64,000 nucleotides of DNA from Adiantum capillus-veneris. Lineage: Eukaryota; Streptophyta; Polypodiopsida; Polypodiales; Pteridaceae. Shown piece by piece: positions 12,051 through 22,996 of the stretch. The stretch covers positions 40,778,781-40,842,780 of the forward strand of contig CM043960.1 in NCBI GenBank assembly GCA_014529385.2. The letters are read 5' to 3'. Both the position numbers and the translations under genes were made by a program. How positions within the stretch are numbered: the first letter of the stretch is position 1; each line of letters begins with the position of its first letter. Under the pieces are notes generated by a model, which was not told the origin of the DNA, ran no database searches, and saw nothing but the letters and a program-made list of their open reading frames with translations.

Positions 12051-12396
12051 AAAGCACATGTACGTGCAGGGAAAGTCACTCGCATAGCGCCATCTATTGA
12101 ACTAATGTAAGTGCCCATAAGTGAGTTTTTTGAAGACAGACATGTATAAATCTGCCAAAGTGCACAAATTTGGAAGATTTGGGTCGTTCTGGCTTCTTGA
12201 TGCCTTTGGGTGCAATTTTTTGCTCTTGCCAATATTATGTTTTAGCCAATGGTTTTCATATATCCTATTGTACTTTGTGTAAGTTGTCCATGGAGAAATA
12301 ACTGATTGAAAATAAGCACATTAAGACCACCTTTAAACCTTTTCAAATGATCTCGTTTTTTAGTTCCCTCATAGTGTTCATCTGAGGGTAATGAAT
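12051..12396. other. Intergenic, nothing recognised
   Basis: A/T-rich sequence follows the LINE fragment (a ttttttaaaaa run at 12045-12055). I see no ORF or structure beyond the 5' target duplication of the adjacent SINE at 12386-12396. Confidence 0.5.
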
Positions 12397-12530
12397 GTGT
12401 TAATAGGAGTTGGCCTAGTGGTAAAGGCGAGGTCCACTCTGGTTCAGACCTTGCAACATGCGAGTGTGGATGTGTGGGCGAAGTCTCCTAAAACTAGTTG
12501 ACAAAGCATCACATTGGAAAAAAAGGGAGG
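12397..12530 (+). mobile_element. tRNA-derived SINE with perfect target-site duplications
   Basis: A 134-bp insert is flanked by an exact 11-bp repeat, gggtaatgaat, at 12386-12396 and 12531-12541. Near its 5' end lie RNA polymerase III internal promoter boxes: an A box (TGGCCTAGTGG, 12411-12421, one mismatch from the consensus) and a B box (GGTTCAGACCT, 12441-12451) about 20 bp apart. The 3' end is an A-rich run (ggaaaaaaagggagggg). The head-body-tail layout and duplications fit a plant tRNA-derived SINE. Its opening resembles the Au family from memory; that needs a search. Confidence 0.8.
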
Positions 12531-12541
12531 GGGTAATGAAT

Positions 12542-12767
12542 CTGCCAAAGCTAAGGTTTTGACATTTTTGCGTCATTGAAATGTTTTTACTTTTTTTAAG
12601 TTGTTCAAAGCTTCGCTTCGCATCTAAATGTTTTTCTTACCCTCTTAGCCTCTTGAGCATAATTATCCACTAGTAAAACGCCGCCGTCGTCGAAGGCGGC
12701 ATAGCCCCTCTTACCCTCAAGCTCTTCACTCTTGATAAATTTCACAAAAAAAAATCAAGAAAATTAC
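12542..12767. other. Intergenic with one GC-rich hairpin
   Basis: The only structure noted is a short inverted repeat at 12680-12700 (gccgcc ... ggcggc, 9-nt loop). No gene is recognisable. Confidence 0.4.
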
Positions 12768-12800
12768 TCTCTCTTCTTCTTTCTTTCTTATCTCCCCAAT

Positions 12801-12844
<44 letters not shown>

Positions 12845-12845
12845 C

Positions 12846-12887
<42 letters not shown>

Positions 12888-12994
12888 ATCACGCAGCCCA
12901 GTGTTCGGGAAAAATGTGTCTCAACTTAATATCGAGCCGACGTTTTCAATTTCAAAAATGCTGGTTCTCTCTCTCTCTCTCTCTCTCTCCAAGA

Positions 12995-13028
<34 letters not shown>

Positions 13029-13273
13029 CACGCAGGCCCAGCGTTCAGGAAAAATGTGTCTCAGCTTAATATCATGCCGTTGCCAATTTCAAAAATGTCG
13101 GTTGAGGGCAAGGGGGAAAGGAGATATTTTGCCCCCAAATAGAGAAAAATAGTGTAAAAACCCAAAAAATAAATTTAATTTTCTAAAATTTTCTCTTGGC
13201 AAATTCAATGAAAGGATTTTTCTCGAATATTATGCAGGCTTGAGTAGCCGGGGGTGGTCTCTCTCTCTCTAAG

Positions 13274-13309
<36 letters not shown>

Positions 13310-13350
13310 TGTGTGTATCACGCAGGCGGCAGGCCTGAGTAGCCGGGGGC

Positions 13351-13395
<45 letters not shown>

Positions 13396-13430
13396 ATGTA
13401 TCACGCAGCCGGCAGGCTTGAGTAGCCGGG

Positions 13431-13504
<74 letters not shown>

Positions 13505-13620
13505 CACGCAGGCCTGAGTAGCCGGGGGCGGCAGATAACACCGCCCGTAATCGCCATAGATGCACGGCTCTCTCTCTATCTCTCTCTCACACACTCACTG
13601 TGACGCCTGTGCGCAGAGCT
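12768..13620. repeat. Poly-C tract and CT/GT microsatellite cluster with a minisatellite
   Basis: There are 39 consecutive C at 12803-12841, then CT runs (12851-12877, 12968-13015, 13351-13393), a short AT run at 13016-13028, and GT runs (13276-13315, 13435-13502). Between them a phrase built on tatcacgcag recurs at about 12888, 13027, 13317, 13399 and 13502. Two copies are followed by a 'gttcgggaaaaatgtgtctca' type block. Others, including one opening at 13231, are followed by 'ggcctgagtagccggggg'. The array looks like unequal slippage of a microsatellite together with its flank. ORFs reported through here encode only proline, serine-leucine or histidine-threonine runs and are not genes. Confidence 0.85.
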
Positions 13621-14060
13621 CACGTGCCAGATGATTGACCTTACGACACGTGTCAGGGGGGGAGCCAGAATCCCCTCCCCCATTATCTATTAGTATAGAT
13701 GCAAGCACATTAGTAAATGTTTGGGACATGCTAATGGCACACTTAGTACCCAATTGTGCAAGGTGGGTACACCAGATCTTGCATACATTCTAAAATATCA
13801 TTGTAATAATAATTATATATTTAATCATTTCCAAAAAAATAAACAATGCTTTAGTTCTTTTCAGATTTAAGGTGATATTGTGCATAGCATATTGTTGCAT
13901 AATGAAGCTTCTTGACTCCTTTGGCTCGCAATTGTCGGCCTACTCACCTGTCTCAAGGATGGGGAGGCTTGAAGGAGGAGGGTTGAGTGGGGATGGTGGC
14001 ACATCATAGAGGCTGCCTTTAGACTTTGGGTAGGGATCCCGGCCTCCGGTGAGGGCCCCT
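13621..14060. other. Intergenic, no gene recognised
   Basis: There is no recognised coding region. A minus-strand ORF at 13867-14130 has no family signature. Its left part overlaps DNA that is partly mirrored on the far side of the large inverted repeat. Confidence 0.4.
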
Positions 14061-14878
14061 GGCTCATTAGGAGATTTCGGAGGTCTTTTGGAGGGCCTTT
14101 TGGAAGAGAGAGAAAAATAAGCTCCTCCAATGAGAGAAGAGCCTACGTTACGTAGAAAAATAGATTGATATCAACAAAAATATAAAAGGTGTCCCTCTCC
14201 TCATTTAATAATCTAGTGGTCCTTGAAGACGATCACTCTCTTTCATTTAATGCGAGCACCTTTTTCAGAAGGTAGATGCGGTGCATTTGATACGGCTTAC
14301 GTCATCACTAGAATTCAAAAAGTTACAAAACTATCAAGTGGTGGAAGGTTTTGAAACTTTTGATACTGTCAATGCGTCCGTAACGCCCAAATATCCTAGA
14401 AATGAATGTCCAATTGCCTAGCTCCGACATCCAAAGAGGCAAAGAATGTCAAAAACCCCTAAAAGAACATTTTACTAACGGCGCGTGAGGGGGCATTCCA
14501 GAATTTTGGAATGCCTCATCGCGCACCGTTAGTAAAAAGCCCCCTTTTTCCTCTTTTAGAGAGCTTTTTGAGAGGAAAATGTCAAAAATCTCTAAAAAGG
14601 CCTCCATTTATCACATAGGTTTTTTCTTCATCATCTTAACCTTAAAGATCATAATTTCGGGTCTATAAGAGTGAGCACGCACACCCATTGTAACAATTCT
14701 ACAAAGTGCATTTTGATCATACACACACACACAAAGACAGACAAATATAACATACACACAAACACACAGAGACACAAATATAACATACACACACAGACAC
14801 ATACAGAGACGCACACACACACACACAAACACACACATACACAAATATAACACACACACACACACAAAAACACAAAGA

Positions 14879-14948
<70 letters not shown>

Positions 14949-15235
14949 TATAGGTGTGCGTAGAGAGGCACAACTGGTGTGCATGTCTCTATGCGCGCCT
15001 TTAGTACTGTGCATCCACCAGTGTATGTGTTTATGTGTGTATGTGTGAGTGTTATAGAGAGAGGAAGTAAGGCGAGGGAAAGAGAGAGAGAGAGAGAGAG
15101 TCTTTCTGTTACCTTATACTAACGGCGCGAGGAGGTGTTTTTTGAGGTCAAAACATGTTCCACGCGCGCCGTTAGTAATGGGAGTCTGTCACTCTCTCTC
15201 TCTTTAAATATGCTAAGCTATAGAAAGGAGAGGGA

Positions 15236-15298
<63 letters not shown>

Positions 15299-15849
15299 CA
15301 TGGTGCAAAAGTGCAATAGAGAAACATGGGTAGGCTTTCTTGAAATATAATTGTCCAAAAATCACTAAAAGGAGCTTTGTACTAACGGCGCGCAGAGGGG
15401 CATTCTAGCATTTTAGAATACCTCCTCGCGCGCCTTAAGTAAAAAGCCCATTTTTTGGGGTTTTTTGACATTTTTTGCCTCTCCGGATGTCGGAATGAGA
15501 CAAGTAGACATTCGTTTTTAGGGTATTTTGGCGTTCCTGACGCATTGGTGGTGTCAAAAGCCTCAAAATCTATCACTATTTGACAGTTTGTGACTTTTCA
15601 ACTTTCAGTGATGACGTAAGCTGCCTTGAATGCGCCGCACCTGCCTCTTGAAAAAGACTCTCACATTAAATAAAAAAGTGACCGTTTTCAAGGACGATTG
15701 GAAATATAAATCTACTTTTTAAAGTGTTTGGTTTTCCTTTTGGACGTACTCACAAGGTGCAAGTGCATTTTAAGAAAAGTTTCTAGAGAGAGAAATACAA
15801 TTTCTTACAAGGCCCTCCAAATGACCTCCGAAATTTTCTAATGATGCAC
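14061..15849. repeat. Large inverted repeat (foldback element) with GGCGCG-containing hairpins
   Basis: The left arm (about 14061-14575) is the reverse complement, with scattered mismatches, of the right arm (about 15335-15849). Matching landmarks include catta-g-a-atttcggaggtc/ggagggcctt, gcttacgtcatcact, aatgcgtc-gtaacgcc, tccgacatcc and gtcaaaaa-cccc. Inside both arms, and once in the centre, lies a hairpin opening with tactaacggcgcg and closing with its complement: 14473-14534, 15117-15177, 15380-15441. The 760-bp centre holds CA, TA and GA microsatellites. No transposase ORF is present. Subterminal GC-rich inverted motifs of this type recall non-autonomous CACTA or foldback transposons, but the ends and a target duplication were not identified. 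Confidence 0.7.
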
Positions 15850-16439
15850 CCTCTTTGCCTTGTCAAAGCATCACTATATATCTTTTGATTTTTGGAAGCA
15901 ATGGTGGAGTGCACTCCACCCACCCTCTTGTGGTGTATCAAGGTGTTCATGTTTGCTAGTCCACTATAGATTTTTGACAACACTGGTTGTGGTAGGACTA
16001 ATTTGTTGGTGGCAATGCTTTGCGCAGTAGAGATGGGGCTTGCTCCCATGGCCTATGGTATTCTCATTTTGGTGACCTCTATTCTCCTAGAGGCCTCGGT
16101 ATGTAATGCATGGCTCACCCGAATAGCTTGTTTTGGACATCCTTCATTCGCTTCTCTGGCATGCTTGTGTTTCTCATTTTAGTCCTAGTTAAATGTCTTT
16201 CCTAGTTGGAGGCGCACTCCCTTGTGGCGTAGGGTTTGTTTTGTGGCATCCACTATGGTGGAGGCACTTCTCAGTGAATGTATTTACTAATCCTTTTGGT
16301 CTATGGGGTGTAGTTGATGGTCTTCTCTCCGATATGTCTTTTGCTGAATTCCTTCCTGGCTTGAGTTCATGGAGAAGGTTTACTTGTACTCTTTTTGTTG
16401 TTTGGTATAATTCCACCCATAGTCACTTAATATTGCTTT
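15850..16439. other. Intergenic; short minus-strand ORF of unknown origin
   Basis: A minus-strand reading at 15783-16049 (88 codons) runs into the right arm of the inverted repeat. Its IIRKFRRSFGGP is echoed by LIRRFRRSFGGPFG on the plus strand of the left arm. I do not recognise the protein and cannot say whether it was once coding. Confidence 0.3.
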
Positions 16440-16690
16440 GTAAAAAAAGATTTAGACTGAGATTTGGAAGAACCCAGCCATCCCAATCTCTACACAAATT
16501 GTTCGTTTTTGTTACTTCATACAAATTTGGAAGGCTCGGAACCAACATATCTTTGAAAAAGACCACTCGATGGCTAGCTTCAAAGAGATTATTCAAGCAA
16601 GTAGGGAAGCATTCATCTCTATTTGAAAACATAAGAACTCTAAAGAGTAGAATCAAGCAATCAAAGCCCTCTCAGTTTCTATGAGCCACC
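16440..16690 (+). pseudogene. Possible LINE 3' fragment (post-RT region)
   Basis: In one frame the sequence reads EIWKNPAIPISTQIV, then FIQIWKARNQHIFEKDHSMAS and FKEIIQASREAF. The IWKARN-x-x-IF phrase is typical of the region after the zinc-binding domain of plant LINEs. Fewer than 80 codons remain and nothing upstream supports a longer ORF. An overlapping 163-codon ORF at 16193-16684 in another frame has no recognisable domain and is probably chance. Confidence 0.5.
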
Positions 16691-17648
16691 AAAATGTAAC
16701 TGTCTAAGTAGCTCTTATCCATAAGGGACTATGTAGCCTCGAATTGTGTATTATGATCCCTCAAGGCACTTCACGTGCTTAACAATATTTGTACATTCCT
16801 TTTTAAGATAATGCAAATCCTCCACTGCCAATTGTGAGTGTGGAATTTTTTTTATTAAAAAGAGCCCTGCAGCTTGCGAGTCCACAAGAGCAGGAGGCTC
16901 ACAAGTGTGTCTACGGCAGGGCTGGGTGCAAGAAAATCTCACTAGGCGGTGGTATGCTTGTGTTGGCGGATGACATCTAGCTTTGGGGTGAGGATCTGGG
17001 CTACCTTGCTTGCTTTAGATGTGGCCCTCACTTGCCAATCCCTATCTTTTTGGAACTTGGGAGAGGTCACCCCTCTAGCCTCCTCTAGGGGACGACAATG
17101 GGAGACTAGATTGGCTCAATTCTCCATTCACAGGATTTCATTTTGGCTGGTGGTAGATGGTGGAAGCCCTTGGCAAGTTTTTATTGACTTTGGTCCTGAC
17201 TCTCTTTGATAGCCTGCTAGTCTAAGGGAGAATGGTTGCATCATTCAATTGCTCTCTTATCTCGGAGTTTATATGTGTCAAGTATTGTGTATTGTGTATG
17301 TTTATGATTGAATACCTAACAATAGTTTGATTTCAAAGACTATTGAACCATACAATGGGACTAGAGACCGGATAGAATATACATACTTAAAGACAACTCA
17401 AATTTTACAAGAAAATACTGTAGAGGCATAGAAAAGCCTGTACTACATATGGAAAAGTTTAGAATATACAATTGAATGCAATCATACTATGTAAGTATAC
17501 ACTTATCACATAAGAGTTTACATTACATATTAATCATAAAGAGATAGAGCCGAGAAAATGCATGAAATTATACGGAGTGAGTATACAATTATCCTATGAG
17601 AGTTTACAAAATTAAAAAAATAAAATTGAGTAATGGATGAAGATCTCT
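16691..17648. other. Intergenic, nothing recognised
   Basis: No family signature is visible. An 86-codon plus-strand ORF at 16949-17209 is unrecognised. From 17280 the DNA is AT-rich and repeats the phrase 'gagtttaca' near 17511 and 17602. The last five bases (tctct, 17644-17648) are the 5' target duplication of element 3. Confidence 0.4.
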
Positions 17649-18551
17649 TGTTAAGAGATAGATCGAATGAGCGCCCACCTAGCCGGACACGTAGCCGGAC
17701 ACCACATTTGTAGTTTATTATTTTGTCGAGGTGTAGTGATACTCTGTGTAGATCCTAATTCCAGAGTAGTAGTCAATTCCCTGAGTCATAATTCTATCAT
17801 GAAAATTGTAAAGGTACATGTGAGCCGGCCACTGACCATTTAGAAATCCCTAGGTATAAAGGTCAATAACCTTAATGTGAAAGGTGGCTTATTTTTAGAG
17901 AAGAAAGGAGCTCTGAAACGTACGATCAAGCTATGAAGCTGCTCCAACTTGTAATCAACTTTTCTAACGATTGGGTAATCCATTTTCAGTTTTGAAACTT
18001 GCATTGTGTTCCTCTCTCTTTGTTGTTTCATTCAAGTGTAAGCATTGTCAGTTTTGTTGATGTTCGCGACTACGTGTTAGTGAGCCTAATCATCAGATTG
18101 AGTGCTTAAATCACTATTTTTAGTCGTTTTGACCATAGGAGAGTGTTTCTAGACCATAGGGAGACACTTTTGGACAATTTTGTTGCAGTTTTTAGGACCT
18201 TTTTCATGATGGATCGTGATTTTGGTACCTTGTCGGATTGCGACTAGACTTGGTAGGATAGTGCCCCTAGCTGTTCTAGAACTCCTTCCAAAGTTTTGTT
18301 TCATTTCGAGTCCATTCGAGTGTCGAAATGGCGTAATGACCTAGAGCTGTGACAAAGGACATAGGCAGATTTCCCTAATCGTTGAGTGTTTGTTTGGTCG
18401 TAGAGTTATTTCCTTTGCTTGTTAAGGTTCACTTCTTGAGATTGAAAATCTTAAAGAGTCTCCGTGCCCCATTAGAGTCACTTCCCTGAGTATTGATATT
18501 ATGTTAGTACCAAAAAGCTTTCTGCAGATGTCCGTCGCGGGACCCGCTGGA
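17649..18551 (+). repeat. Element 3, 5' LTR
   Basis: It aligns along its length with 21148-22069. It starts tgttaagag; its 3' limit is placed by alignment with ccgctaaca of the other LTR and is accurate to a few bases, because the terminal TAACA has mutated here (ctggac). A TATA box (TATAAA) lies at 17855-17860 within ctaggtataaaggtca, with its counterpart at 21369-21374. Confidence 0.85.
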
Positions 18552-18800
18552 CTTGATCTCTTAGGAGTTTGTTCTTGGCTATGTCAACAAGCCAAATCTC
18601 AAATCTTTTTGGATTTGGACTTGTTTTGACAGGTCAAATGGCCAACACTAGATCTGCATTGTGATTTTCAGTATGTCTCATGTTTTGCTCCCTTTTGACC
18701 CAATTTTGCTCAAATTTTTTCACAACTAGGCTTGGGGATATGTTTCCTTGTGTATGCACTAATGATCTAAAAAGTTTTGGGTCAAGCTGCCACTATGGAT

Positions 18801-19082
18801 ACATGAATCGCGATCCATGTTTGGAGCCCAAATTTACTTCTCATGGTACCATCAGAATTAGCATGATTAGGAGGTCATATGGTATCAATTTGTTTTTGAA
18901 AATGGACCTCTAGATTGAAAGCTAGGTCAATTCTGACACTTTGTAAGACTACTTGGTAGTTCTGGGCGTTTGGTTTGATTTTGGGTATCCAAATTCAGTT
19001 TTGAGAAAACCACCATGTCCTCTAGCTATGGTGCAAGTTTGGTATCAATCTGTGACAAAGGAACATGGATAGTGATCCATGT
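18801..19082 (+). promoter_or_regulatory. Element 3 leader: two near-palindromes 262 bp apart
   Basis: ACATGAATCGCGATCCATGT at 18801-18820 and ACATGGATAGTGATCCATGT at 19063-19082 are each almost self-complementary (one mismatch pair or a mismatched centre). They lie between the 5' LTR and the first coding traces, in the same place as the palindrome arrays of elements 1 and 2, but with different sequence. Role unknown; an RNA hairpin or dimerisation site is inferred. Confidence 0.55.
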
Positions 19083-19953
19083 ACCTGTGTGTCAAATTGC
19101 ACTGAAACTTGGTAGACATCAACAACCAAAGGTCATTGGGTGGGTAGCATCAAACGACTCAATCACTGCTCAGGGCTACTTCCAAGGCAACACTAATTTT
19201 TGGGCCAAAAAGCCTAAAGTGATAGCCTGGGGCTACCTACCTCAACCAAAGAGTTCTACAAAGAGCAAGAAAAGCTTTAAACTCAAGACAAACAACTCAA
19301 TTAGGAGAAAGAAGTACCATAAAAGGGAAAAGAAAACATCAAAGGAGCAAACAATGCGACAAGTTTGGGTACCAAAGTCAACCGTCGGCGAAGCTACCCA
19401 ACACAAACAGGTGAAGCAGTGAATGATTCCAGTGAAGCTACTCAAAGCACAAGGATTTTATGAAGGTAACTCTCAAATATGGTAACCAAAAGTTGTAGCT
19501 CAGTCTGGAACAACCAAGACAAATAATGCAGCACAAGCTTCTATCCAAAGAAAAGCAATGACAACTAAAAGCCAGGAAAAATCCAATTGCAACCAAGTCT
19601 GCTACAATCTCTAGATGGATACCCTCCAAAATCAAGGCTTCTACAAAGGAAATCATCAAATATGGATACCGAAGCCTAGTTTCCATCAGATTATATAAGA
19701 AGATAAAATGCAAAAGTCGGCAACACACACAGACCAAAAAAAGATGGGTTCCAAAATTTCTAGTGGAAACACAATCACACATCAACAATTGCTTCTCATG
19801 GGAGATAAAGCAAAGGATACATCAGTCACTCGACAAGCAAGTCAAGAGGAGCCAACATATGCCAACCTACTAGACAAAATGGTGGCATCCAAAGACCAGC
19901 ACAATGGAAGAGGCCTAAATTCAAACCTTATGGAATTGGGTTTTTGGCATTGA
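19015..19953 (+). pseudogene. Element 3 W-x-P-K repeat region
   Basis: A lysine- and glutamine-rich reading holds repeated tryptophan motifs: FWAKKPKVIAWG (about 19199-19234), RQVWVPKS (about 19360-19383), SQIW-stop-PK (about 19473-19490), HQIWIPKP (about 19655-19678) and KRWVPKF in another frame (about 19738-19758). Two of these sit in a longer repeated phrase, QGFYEGNSQIW and QGFYKGNHQIW. Three stops and a frame change break it. The same motif type follows the second protease of element 2 and occurs in element 1. No enzymatic domain accompanies it here. Function is unknown; a basic RNA-binding tail is one possibility. Confidence 0.55.
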
Positions 19954-21111
19954 ACAGGTAAGTTCAAGTCGCCATAAAAAATACATGGCATAAAAGTCAG
20001 AGTCGGGTAGCTAAGCCACTAAATGAGCGAGGCATTAGTCCCAAAATGTCATGTAATATTCTCTGTGGTCTAAGCGTCTTAGTTATTCTAGGTACTGCTC
20101 AAGCTGGAAGAGTTGAGCATATTTATGTTGTGTCGCTCATGCTGGTATAGGTGAGCATAAGAGTCAAAGTCATTGTAGTATACTGGTAAGTGAAGGAGGA
20201 AGTCCAAAAGACACTCACACACTTAGCATAGTGAGGTATGAGTGGAGAAGCTTCTACATCAAAAATCCTTCTTGGAAACGTGGAAGCTATTGAAATGTCC
20301 TTTGATGTCACATGTGCTACATTTGTTCCTTGAAGCACCCATCAACTCCATCTCTTACACTACATGCTTTTGTCTGACGATTTCTCGTATACATAAATAG
20401 TGTCCCATTATTGTCACTTGCATTAGACACTCTTCCTTTGTTTCTCCCAAGCACTCACCTTGCATGATAGGTACTTCAAGTCCAAATACTCAACTCCAAT
20501 AAGAGCGTATACCAAAGGCACTTTTTTCCCACCGGATTTTTTCCCTTTGGTCATCTAGGTTTTAAGACCCTAATCTCGGAACCCTCATCATTGACTTGTG
20601 TATATTCCTTCTACATAACAATAAGAAACTGTCTACCCAAATTAATCAACAACAACTTGGAGCAAAAACTATAGGTCTCCAAATGCTTATCAACAAGAGA
20701 ATCTTTTATCTCCTCCAACGTCAACAACAAAACTCCATCAAACAATGGCAAGCCAAAGAATGGCCTACAACGACAAGCAATGACAAATTCTACAAGAGAA
20801 ACATCAACAAAAATCAAAAGTAGTTCACACAGTGCTTCAACATTGGTGACCTATTGCAGAGAGGGTTGATTCTATAACTCAAAACATTAAAATCCTTCTT
20901 CATGATGGCCAAGACTGGAAACAAAGAGGAAAATGCACAACAAGAAGAAAATTTGCCTCAAAAATCAAAGATCAAATCACATATCAACAACATGGCAAAT
21001 ATGAATCACTCAAGTAAGAGGGGAGCGTCATCAATGACAACGCACTTCCCAAGCTGAAGACTAACCTTGAAGACAAAGCTGAAGAAAACCCTATGACAAG
21101 AATGCACAAGT
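19954..21111 (+). other. Element 3 distal non-coding interior
   Basis: No gene is recognised. At 20380-20400 the sequence cgtatacataaatagtg matches a conserved phrase located after the W-x-P-K region in elements 1 (about 33108-33130) and 2 (about 46728-46745). At about 20520-20560 lies ttttttcccaccggattttttccc. It recalls the tttttccc...gggttttt phrase common in plant LTR R regions, so an older LTR relict may be embedded. Confidence 0.4.
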
Positions 21112-21147
21112 CATGTAAAGGGACGACACGAATTAGGAAGGGGGGAA
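21112..21147 (+). promoter_or_regulatory. Element 3 pre-PPT motif and polypurine tract
   Basis: catgtaaagggacgacacg (21112-21130) is a degraded form of the CATGTC...GACATG stem-loop found before the polypurine tracts of elements 1 and 2. The purine run aggaaggggggaa (21135-21147) touches the 3' LTR and would prime plus-strand DNA synthesis. Confidence 0.8.
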
Positions 21148-22069
21148 TGTTAAGAGACAGAACAAACGAGCATCCACCTGGTCGGACACATAGCCAGACA
21201 CATAGCCGGACACCACATTTGTAGTTTATTATTTTTCCAAGCTAGTGTAGTGATACTCTATGTAAATCCTAATTCCAAAGTAGCAGTCAATTCCTTGAGT
21301 TGTAATTCTGTCATGACAATTGTAAAGGTACATGTGAGCCGGCCACTGGCCATTTAGAAATCCCTAGGTATAAAGGTCAATAACCTTAATGTGAAAGGAG
21401 ACTTATCTTTAGAAGAAGAAAGAACTCTGCTATACATACGCTCGAGCTACTAAGCTGCTCCAACTTGTAATTGAATTTTCTAATGATTGGGTAATCAATT
21501 TTCAATTCCAAAACTTGCATTGTGTTCCTCTCTCTTTGCTCTTTAATTCAAGTGTAAACATTGTCAGTTTTGTTGTGGTTTGTGACTACGCGTTAGTGAG
21601 ACTAATCATCGTATTTGAGTACTTAAATCATTGTTTATAGTTGTTTTGACCATAGGTGAGTGTTCCTAGACCATAGGGCGACCTTTCTGGACTAATCTGT
21701 TGTAGTTTTCGAGACCTTTTTCATGATGGATTGTGATTTTGGTACCTTGTCGGATTGCAACCAGAATTGGTAGGATAGTGTCCCTAAATGTCCTAAACCT
21801 CCTCCTAAAGTTTCATTGCATTTCGAGTCCGTTCGAGTGCCGAAATGGTGTGATGACTTAGAATTGTGAGAAAGGACATAGGCAGATTTCTCTGATCATT
21901 GAGTGTTGATTTGCTTGTATATTTGTTATGTTTTCTTGTTAAGGTTCACTTCTTGAGATTGTATCTCAAAGAGTCTCCGCGTCCCATTCGAGTCACTTCT
22001 CTGAGTATTGACATTATGTTAGTGCCCAATCGCTATGCTACAGACCTCCGTCACGGCGAGCCGCTAACA
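21148..22069 (+). repeat. Element 3, 3' LTR
   Basis: The LTR is 922 bp, TGTTA to TAACA, with TATAAA at 21369-21374. It is followed by tctcc, close to the tctct that precedes the 5' LTR. Confidence 0.88.
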
Positions 22070-22074
22070 TCTCC

Positions 22075-22905
22075 TACTATCAATGTAGTTCCTATTGTAA
22101 TCCCAAGGAAGGAACCTCTTACCTGCCACCATCTAAGAAACACAAGCACGTCAGTACTAGAATTTACATGGGAAGACAGGTGTCAATGACCCCTCCCCCT
22201 TGTTACCGGTGTCAAGAATTACAAAGAAACTAACAACTGAGCAGAGATCAAGTAAGATTATAATACGTTGTTCACACTTGCATAATTAAAAATAAAAATA
22301 AAAATTAGTTGCTCACACTTGAATCAAGAAAATTTGATAGTATTTCGACAGTATTTTGGATTTTTTTTTCAAAAAATCCAATAAAGTGCCATGTGCTCAT
22401 CATGCATGTGCTGTTTATAACCTAAGATTCATGGAAACAATGCAAAGAAAACAAGCAAGAATTTCTTGAGATGTATATTACAAATAATACATGCATTCCC
22501 AATTTTCAATTACAAATAAGAGCCTAATGTGAAATTCAAAACAACATATTATTGATAATATAATTTATCATTCCTGGACTATCACCAAAAGGTTAATGTG
22601 TGTGTTGGTGTGTGCACACACGTAGCCATTGATGCATATGTGTGTGTACATGTATATGCACCTATGTTGTCCAAAAGATTGATAGTAGTTACCACCGAAG
22701 TTGACATATATCCATCAAGTTAAATCTCAATTCAACTATTATCACAAGGTGAATACATCAATTTAGATTGGATCACCATTAACTAGATTTTTTATTGAAA
22801 ACATTCTCTGAGTGATAACATAAATTGATTATGTAGAGCACATTCATTTCCATTAAAGTCTAACTTTTAATACGATGAGCATTTGACTTTGTGTGAGGGT
22901 AATGT

Positions 22906-22996
<91 letters not shown>

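Larger units (their letters stand above)
17649..22069 (+). mobile_element. Element 3: non-autonomous LTR retrotransposon (4.4 kb)
   Basis: Two related LTRs in direct orientation begin TGTTA, and the second ends TAACA. The element is flanked by tctct (17644-17648) and tctcc (22070-22074), a 4-of-5 match. A polypurine tract (aggaaggggggaa) abuts the 3' LTR. The 2.6-kb interior has no protease, RT, RNase H or integrase. It contains a leader with two palindromic motifs and a degenerate ORF region with W-x-P-K motifs shared with elements 1 and 2. The LTRs differ at roughly one base in eight by eye, so the insertion is old. A primer binding site after the 5' LTR was not recognised. Movement would have required enzymes in trans. 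Confidence 0.85.

Noticed and set aside
12411-12451. Functional tRNA gene
   Set aside because: Only A and B boxes are present; no cloverleaf, and target duplications and tail show a SINE.
12732-13152. Proline-rich and serine/leucine-rich ORFs
   Set aside because: They translate a poly-C tract and CT microsatellites; no start context or family support.
14611-15014. Cysteine/valine-rich minus-strand ORFs of 84 and 121 codons
   Set aside because: These are readings of GT/CA and TA microsatellites.
16193-16684. 163-codon plus-strand ORF
   Set aside because: No recognisable domain; its 3' part overlaps a better LINE-like reading in another frame.
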